This document shows positions 60,064-64,000 of a stretch of DNA of 64,000 nt, piece after piece. The DNA comes from Palsa-504 sp963835775 (GTDB taxonomy: Bacteria > Actinomycetota > Actinomycetes > Streptosporangiales > Streptosporangiaceae). The translations under genes were made by a program, and so were the position numbers. The stretch is taken from assembly GCA_963835775.1 (NCBI GenBank), contig CAWIHB010000006.1, forward strand, positions 124,001 through 188,000, given 5' to 3'. Positions within the stretch are counted from its first letter, which is position 1. The number at the start of each line of letters is the position of its first letter. The notes below the pieces were generated by a model that saw only the letters and a list, made by a program, of their open reading frames with translations, was not told the DNA's origin and did no database searches.

Positions 60064-60771
60064 CTATTGCGGAAGCATCCCGATGATTGACGTCGGTGCG
60101 TTGGCCGCGTCCGTGGCGGCCCACTGACGGCGACGGTCGAGCATCTGTTCGTAGGCGACTTGAGCCGTCTCGGCGGGCGTTCCGGCATCGGGACGGGCCG
60201 CCACGAGTTCTGCCGGGGTCAGCACCCGCAGCGCGATGTCTGCCTCCGCGTGCGTCGGGTTGAGCTGCGCGTCGTAGAGGGTCTCGGTGATCGTCAATGT
60301 TGTGACGCGCACCGGTACGACCCGTTTCGGTCCCCAGACGAACAAGACGATGGGGACGATCGAGTTCGGCACTGCCCACGTGCGAGCTGCGGTCCCCGAG
60401 GAGGAACTCGTCGCAGCCGATACCGTCCCGACCAGTGCCCGGGCACTCGCGACGGGGTACAGCAGCATCTCCAGTGCCGCCAGGCGGCCGGACACGCCGT
60501 GATCCCGCGCGGCCTGGGCGAGCTGGGCCTGAGGGCCCACGACGTCGTCATCGGTGTCCAGCAAGATCCTGAACTGGAACGTCTCGCCTGGCATGCCGGC
60601 TACCGCCATCGGGTTGCCCGCTTCCACACCGGGCTTGCCGGCGGGCGCTTCCTGCGACCACGTGTGCACCATCTTCTCGGGGTTGAACTGGAAGGCGGTG
60701 ACGATCGGATTCGGGGCGCCCGCCGTCGGCGGGTACGCCACCAGGGCTCCCTTGGAGAGCGGGCCGCTCAT
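60064..60771 (-). CDS. CIS tube-adaptor protein (Afp7-like N-terminal domain)
   Basis: The 235-residue protein begins GALVAYPPTAGAPNPIVTAFQFNPEKMVHTWSQ, the typical start of contractile-injection-system tube N-terminal domains, then PGETFQFRILLDTDDDV, VPIVLFVWGPKRVVPVRVTTLTITETLYDAQLNPTHAEADIALRVL. It joins the inner tube to the hub. It overlaps the small gene upstream by four bases. The C-terminal LysM part found in Afp7 is missing here and encoded separately downstream. Confidence 0.85.
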   Translation of the reverse strand: MSGPLSKGALVAYPPTAGAPNPIVTAFQFNPEKMVHTWSQEAPAGKPGVEAGNPMAVAGMPGETFQFRILLDTDDDVVGPQAQLAQAARDHGVSGRLAALEMLLYPVASARALVGTVSAATSSSSGTAARTWAVPNSIVPIVLFVWGPKRVVPVRVTTLTITETLYDAQLNPTHAEADIALRVLTPAELVAARPDAGTPAETAQVAYEQMLDRRRQWAATDAANAPTSIIGMLPQ

Positions 60772-61040
60772 GTGGATGTCCCCCTCACTGCGGTTCCGGC
60801 TGGCGTGCCAGCGGCTGAGATTGCGCGAAGTACCAGAGCGGCCGCGCCGTCCGCGAGGTCGTCCAGACTGTCACCGGCGCGGGCGTGAAGCGTCACATCG
60901 AGCCTGCCGAGATGGCCCGCCTCCACGACGGCCGGCAGGGCGGTGCTGAGACGGTGTGCGATGAGGCTGGCCAGCCGCTGCGCCGAGTCCTCGCCGATTC
61001 CGGCCGCCCGCAGCCGGAGCGCGTCGATACGGATGTCCAT
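60768..61040 (-). CDS. Small unknown protein within the eCIS operon
   Basis: The 90-residue product (MDIRIDALRLRAAGIGEDSAQRLASLIAHRLSTALPAVVEAGHLGRLDVTLHARAG...) is mostly helical by composition, with no membrane segment. It overlaps the tube-adaptor gene by four bases and follows the ATPase gene by 14 bases, so it is part of the operon. I do not recognise a family; small genes at this place occur in eCIS loci and may help assembly. Confidence 0.65.
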   Translation of the reverse strand: MDIRIDALRLRAAGIGEDSAQRLASLIAHRLSTALPAVVEAGHLGRLDVTLHARAGDSLDDLADGAAALVLRAISAAGTPAGTAVRGTST

Positions 61041-61054
61041 GACCCCCTCCTACG

Positions 61055-63115
61055 TCACGTCGACCTTGGTACTGAATTCAAATCGAGCTGGCCCGAACGG
61101 ACCACGACTTGCCGTTTCTCCAGCTCACGGCGGCATGCGGCGAGCACATGGCGCAAGCCGATGCGTATACCCTGCGATCGTGCGAGGAAGGCGGCCGCCA
61201 CGGCGGCGGACTTGATATCCGCGCCCGACATGTCGAGTTCGGCGCCGAGCGCAGCCCAGTCCAGGTCATCGACGAGCGGCGAGCCAGCGCCGTCCCTTCT
61301 GCCCTGTAGCGCCTTGCGCCACAACCGCGTACGTTCGGCTGCACCGGGCGGGACGAAGTCGACGATGAACCTGAGCCGCCGGACAAGGGCCGTGTCAAGG
61401 TCTGCCTTGCGGTTGGTCGCGAGGATCGCCATTCCGTCGAACTCCTCCATGGATTGCAGGAGGTAGTCGATCTCGATATTGGCGAACCTGTCGTGCGCGT
61501 CGCGGACCTGCGTTCTCTTGCCGAATAGCGCGTCGGCCTCGTCGAAGAGCAGCAGTACGGGCGCCCGTTTGCAGGCATCGAAGATGACCCGCAGGTGCTT
61601 TTCGGTTTCTCCGATGTATTTGCTGATCACCCCGGCCAGGTCGGCACGGTACAGATCCAGCCCGAGTGACCGCGCCAGCACCTGGGCCGCCATCGTCTTG
61701 CCGCACCCGCTCGGCCCGGCGAACAGGGCGGTCAGTCCCCGGCCCGTGGCGGTCAGGTCGGCGAATCCCCATTCGTCGAGCACGTCGCCGCGAAGCCGCG
61801 CCCGCGCCTCAAGCTCCCGCAGGTGCTGTTCCACATGGGGTGCGAGCACGAGGTCCGGCCACGTGTAGGGCAGCGGCATCGGCTCCAGCAGACCGGGAGC
61901 AGGGCGCATGATGGACCTGCGCAGCGCGGTACTGACTGCCGCCTCGCCCGCAGGCAGCACGCGCGCCGCGGTTGCCACTTCGCTAGGAAGAAGCGTCCAG
62001 TCGGCCACCGCCGCTGGCGCTGGGGTGCCGGACATGGCCGACCAGAGGCGCAGCCGCATGTGCCGGTCTAGGGGCGGCAGCGGGCAACGGTAGCGCACAC
62101 GCCCGGGACTGACGGCGGCGGCCGATTCGGCGCCGGTTTCCAGGAAAACGAGCGGGGCCAGGCCGTCGATCGCCGCCACCGCCGCGGCCGGGAGCACATC
62201 GGCGTGCTGCCACACGAGGACGCTGCCGTTGAGCCGTGCCTGCCGTAGCTCGCGCACGGCCGCCGGTCCTGGGTCGGGCAGGGCCGCCAGCATGACGGCA
62301 TCGACCGAGACCAGGCGCTCGCCGAGTTTCGCCGCAGCCTGCGCGGCGAGCACCGTCTTGCCGGAACCCGCGGTCGCGGCGAGTTCTATCTCGATGCATG
62401 GGCAGGTGCGGCCCGAGGCCAGCAGTGCGCCAGTGAAGCCCACGATCTCATCGAGCTCGGCGGGGTAGAGCACCGGCTCGCTGACAGGCTCGACGTCGCG
62501 GCCGGTCAGGCCACAGCCGGCAGGCGGGCCGTCGCCGGTGAGCTGCGCAAGTATCAGCGGATCCGCGACCCATCCGCTGGCGGCGGAGAACGGTTGCGAA
62601 GCGGTTGCACCGGGCCAGGCCAGTTCCCAGCGGGTGAGCGCCGACGCGGCGCAGACCAGGGAGGTGGGAGCCCAGCTCCACAGCGCGGCGGCGAGACCGA
62701 TCGAAGCGTCGGCGGCCGCCGTGTCGTCGTGCAGGTAGCCGAACACCCGCCGTATCCCGGGAATGGCGTGTGCCGCCAGCGCAAGTGAGAGCAGGTTCGC
62801 GTCCTGGGGCGTCAGCCCGAAAGTGGTAACCAGGTGATCCCAGCGGGGGTCCGGCGCAGAGTCCGCCAGCCGGTCCAGCGCTTCGGTGACCCCCGCCGCC
62901 GTTGTGTCCTCCCGGTAGAACCGCTGTTCCGCGGCCTCCAGGCTCGCCACGGGCTGCAATGTCCGGTCGACCTCGCTATGGCTGATCGCCATCGCTCCGT
63001 CTTCCGGGTAGGGGCTCGCCGCCCACCATGCGCGCAACCACAGGACTCGCCGGGCTACCCGTAGCCGGACGTCGGTCAGCCAGGTCGGTTCGGCATTGTC
63101 GCTGCCGCTGGTCAT
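61055..63115 (-). CDS. AAA+ ATPase of the eCIS (Afp15-like), with a degenerate first ATPase domain
   Basis: The 686-residue protein has a complete C-terminal AAA+ module: Walker A FAGPSGCGKT (about 465-474), Walker B VLLLFDEADALFG (about 520-531), sensor 1 AILATNRK and an Arg pair in ALVRRLRF. About 210 residues earlier there is another P-loop (ATAGSGKTVLAAQ, about 247-259) without a clear Walker B acid pair (VLVWQHADVLP), so the protein looks like a tandem AAA with an inactive first unit. In Afp/PVC the ATPase (Afp15/Pvc15) is needed for particle assembly. It overlaps the cap gene by four bases. Confidence 0.9.
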   Translation of the reverse strand: MTSGSDNAEPTWLTDVRLRVARRVLWLRAWWAASPYPEDGAMAISHSEVDRTLQPVASLEAAEQRFYREDTTAAGVTEALDRLADSAPDPRWDHLVTTFGLTPQDANLLSLALAAHAIPGIRRVFGYLHDDTAAADASIGLAAALWSWAPTSLVCAASALTRWELAWPGATASQPFSAASGWVADPLILAQLTGDGPPAGCGLTGRDVEPVSEPVLYPAELDEIVGFTGALLASGRTCPCIEIELAATAGSGKTVLAAQAAAKLGERLVSVDAVMLAALPDPGPAAVRELRQARLNGSVLVWQHADVLPAAAVAAIDGLAPLVFLETGAESAAAVSPGRVRYRCPLPPLDRHMRLRLWSAMSGTPAPAAVADWTLLPSEVATAARVLPAGEAAVSTALRRSIMRPAPGLLEPMPLPYTWPDLVLAPHVEQHLRELEARARLRGDVLDEWGFADLTATGRGLTALFAGPSGCGKTMAAQVLARSLGLDLYRADLAGVISKYIGETEKHLRVIFDACKRAPVLLLFDEADALFGKRTQVRDAHDRFANIEIDYLLQSMEEFDGMAILATNRKADLDTALVRRLRFIVDFVPPGAAERTRLWRKALQGRRDGAGSPLVDDLDWAALGAELDMSGADIKSAAVAAAFLARSQGIRIGLRHVLAACRRELEKRQVVVRSGQLDLNSVPRST

Positions 63116-64000
63116 GGGATGACCAGCCAGTGGGTCGGGTCGGACTCGATGCCGGCGACACGGACGCGGACTTGATAGGTCCCGCTGGGCAGTGCCGCGG
63201 GCGGGATGAGTGTGATGGCCGTGCCCGCCGGGTTGACAGAGAACTCGCCAGGACCGGGGGCATCGTCAGCGGGCTGGAGCGGGACGGTTCCGAGCAGCAC
63301 CTGGGTGGCGTTCGCGCTGAACCCGCTGCCCGCTATCACGTACTGGGCAGCCGCAGACAGCACCGTGCCCCCGGCCGGGTCGATGCTGGCCGCGACGGCT
63401 AGCGGTACCTCGGCCGTGCTGAAGGCACTCGTACCGCCGGCCGCGGTGACCTCCATCTGCATGCGGTACCGCCCGGGCGCGGGAGCGCCTGCGGGTGGAT
63501 TGCCTGTCGCGCCGGGAAGCCGTACCGTCCGGCGGATGGCGGATGGTGGCTGTGATGGAGGGACCAGCCAGGCGGTCACGTCACTCTGGCCGTTGCCCGG
63601 GTACGGCCCGGTAAGGATGAGCCGCGCGGTGGCAATGATGCCGAGACCGGTTCCGACGAGCCACACATCCTGCCCGGCGGCCACCGTCGCCGGATCCTGG
63701 ACGAAGGTGACGGCATCGCCGGAGGGGACGGCATAGTGGACCTCACGCTGCGTGCCCAGCAGCGCCGGGCTACGCAGGTCAGCGTCCGGCTCCACCGCGA
63801 GGCCGACCGATGATACCGGCGGCCCAGGTGGCGGCGCTGGTTCAGGTTCGATGAGAACGACGGCCGCGCGGTAAACCGCGCTCACCCGCAAGGCACTCGC
63901 CGTCGCCTGCCACAGCAGGCTCAACTCGTCGTAGGAGCGGCGCTCGAGGGTGAGCGTCGCCTCCCACGGCTGGCCCCCCGCGTCGAGGCCGCGTACGATC
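63112..64000 (-). CDS. DUF4255/Pvc16-like tail cap protein (5' end outside window)
   Basis: The frame runs off the right edge of the window, and visible codons before the first TTG (GLDAGGQPWEATLTLERRSYDELS) read as continuous coding sequence, so the gene starts beyond base 64000. The visible part joins the DUF4255-like end (LSLLWQATASALRVSAVYRA, VVLIEPEPAP) to an IPT/TIG-like tail of beta domains (VWLVGTGLGIIATARLILTGPYPG, YVIAGSGFSANATQVLLGTVPL, PSGTYQVRVRVAG). Afp16/Pvc16 caps the tube and sheath. It is the first visible gene of the operon. Confidence 0.82.
   Translation of the reverse strand, partial: IVRGLDAGGQPWEATLTLERRSYDELSLLWQATASALRVSAVYRAAVVLIEPEPAPPPGPPVSSVGLAVEPDADLRSPALLGTQREVHYAVPSGDAVTFVQDPATVAAGQDVWLVGTGLGIIATARLILTGPYPGNGQSDVTAWLVPPSQPPSAIRRTVRLPGATGNPPAGAPAPGRYRMQMEVTAAGGTSAFSTAEVPLAVAASIDPAGGTVLSAAAQYVIAGSGFSANATQVLLGTVPLQPADDAPGPGEFSVNPAGTAITLIPPAALPSGTYQVRVRVAGIESDPTHWLVIP

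Noticed and set aside
46249..64000. Interpretation as an ordinary prophage or a T6SS
   Set aside because: No head, packaging, lysis or integration genes are visible and the AAA ATPase plus DUF4280, DUF6519 and cap proteins fit eCIS; no TssJ/L/M membrane-complex genes are visible either. The genes beyond 64000 remain unseen.

Overview
This window comes from the chromosome of a high-GC actinomycete. The supporting evidence is an actinobacterial gene set (bldG/anti-sigma pair, marP-nudix-nth block, split LigD, furA-katG, K+-independent proton pyrophosphatase), frequent GTG/TTG starts behind AGGAGG-type ribosome sites, and very GC-rich codons. The order hppA - anti-sigma - bldG - DEAD/DUF1998 helicase, and holin-like - EphE-like hydrolase - DUF309 - marP - nudix - nth, matches my memory of streptomycetes and mycobacteria. 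I cannot name the genus; a Streptosporangiales-like filamentous actinomycete is a guess.

Layout. 1-6.7 kb: end of kdpD, kdpE, a DUF2231-Rieske membrane protein, an SPFH protein, an ABC ATPase and a GAF-kinase/NarL-type regulator pair. 6.8-9.9 kb: a frameshifted SDR running into a QueA-like ribosyltransferase with pentapeptide-like repeats, then serB. 9.9-16 kb: hppA, a frameshifted anti-sigma gene, bldG and a large helicase. 15.9-16.9 kb: a gene-free stretch with two terminator-like hairpins. 17-24.2 kb: holin-like protein, degenerate EphE-like hydrolase, DUF309, and a reverse operon of a sigma-like membrane protein, nth, nudix and marP, then ComF. 24.3-38.4 kb: NHEJ LigD split over two genes, MurA with Asp at the fosfomycin-site Cys, a patatin-acyltransferase fusion, metX-metY, OsmC, an FAD oxidoreductase with a probable ATC start, Pth2, furA-katG. 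38.4-46.2 kb: an eroded accessory zone (degenerate kinase DHp fragment, HlyIII, CBS, GNAT, truncated hydrolase, decayed substrate-binding protein, Tat-exported M28-like peptidase, IS630-type remnant).

46.2-64 kb is the most notable part: an extracellular contractile injection system (eCIS, Afp/PVC-like). One reverse-strand operon, with mostly overlapping or near-abutting genes, encodes a cap/terminator protein (cut by the window end), an AAA+ ATPase, a small unknown protein, tube-adaptor, LysM-like, gpD-like hub, gp5-like spike, gp25, two baseplate J-like proteins, a tail protein I/beta-helix protein and a DUF6519 fibre-like protein. Facing this operon are two forward genes: a DUF4280 PAAR-like tip protein and, just before it, a 141-residue protein of clearly lower GC and unknown family, the best candidate for a tip-linked cargo. 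Sheath, tube and tape-measure genes are not in the window and should lie beyond base 64000. No capsid, terminase, portal or integrase genes are seen, so this is not an ordinary prophage.

Several genes (SDR, anti-sigma, a small protein near 40.4 kb, the ATC-start oxidoreductase) look broken by single-base changes. They may be real lesions or uncorrected assembly errors, and the distinction affects how those genes should be read.
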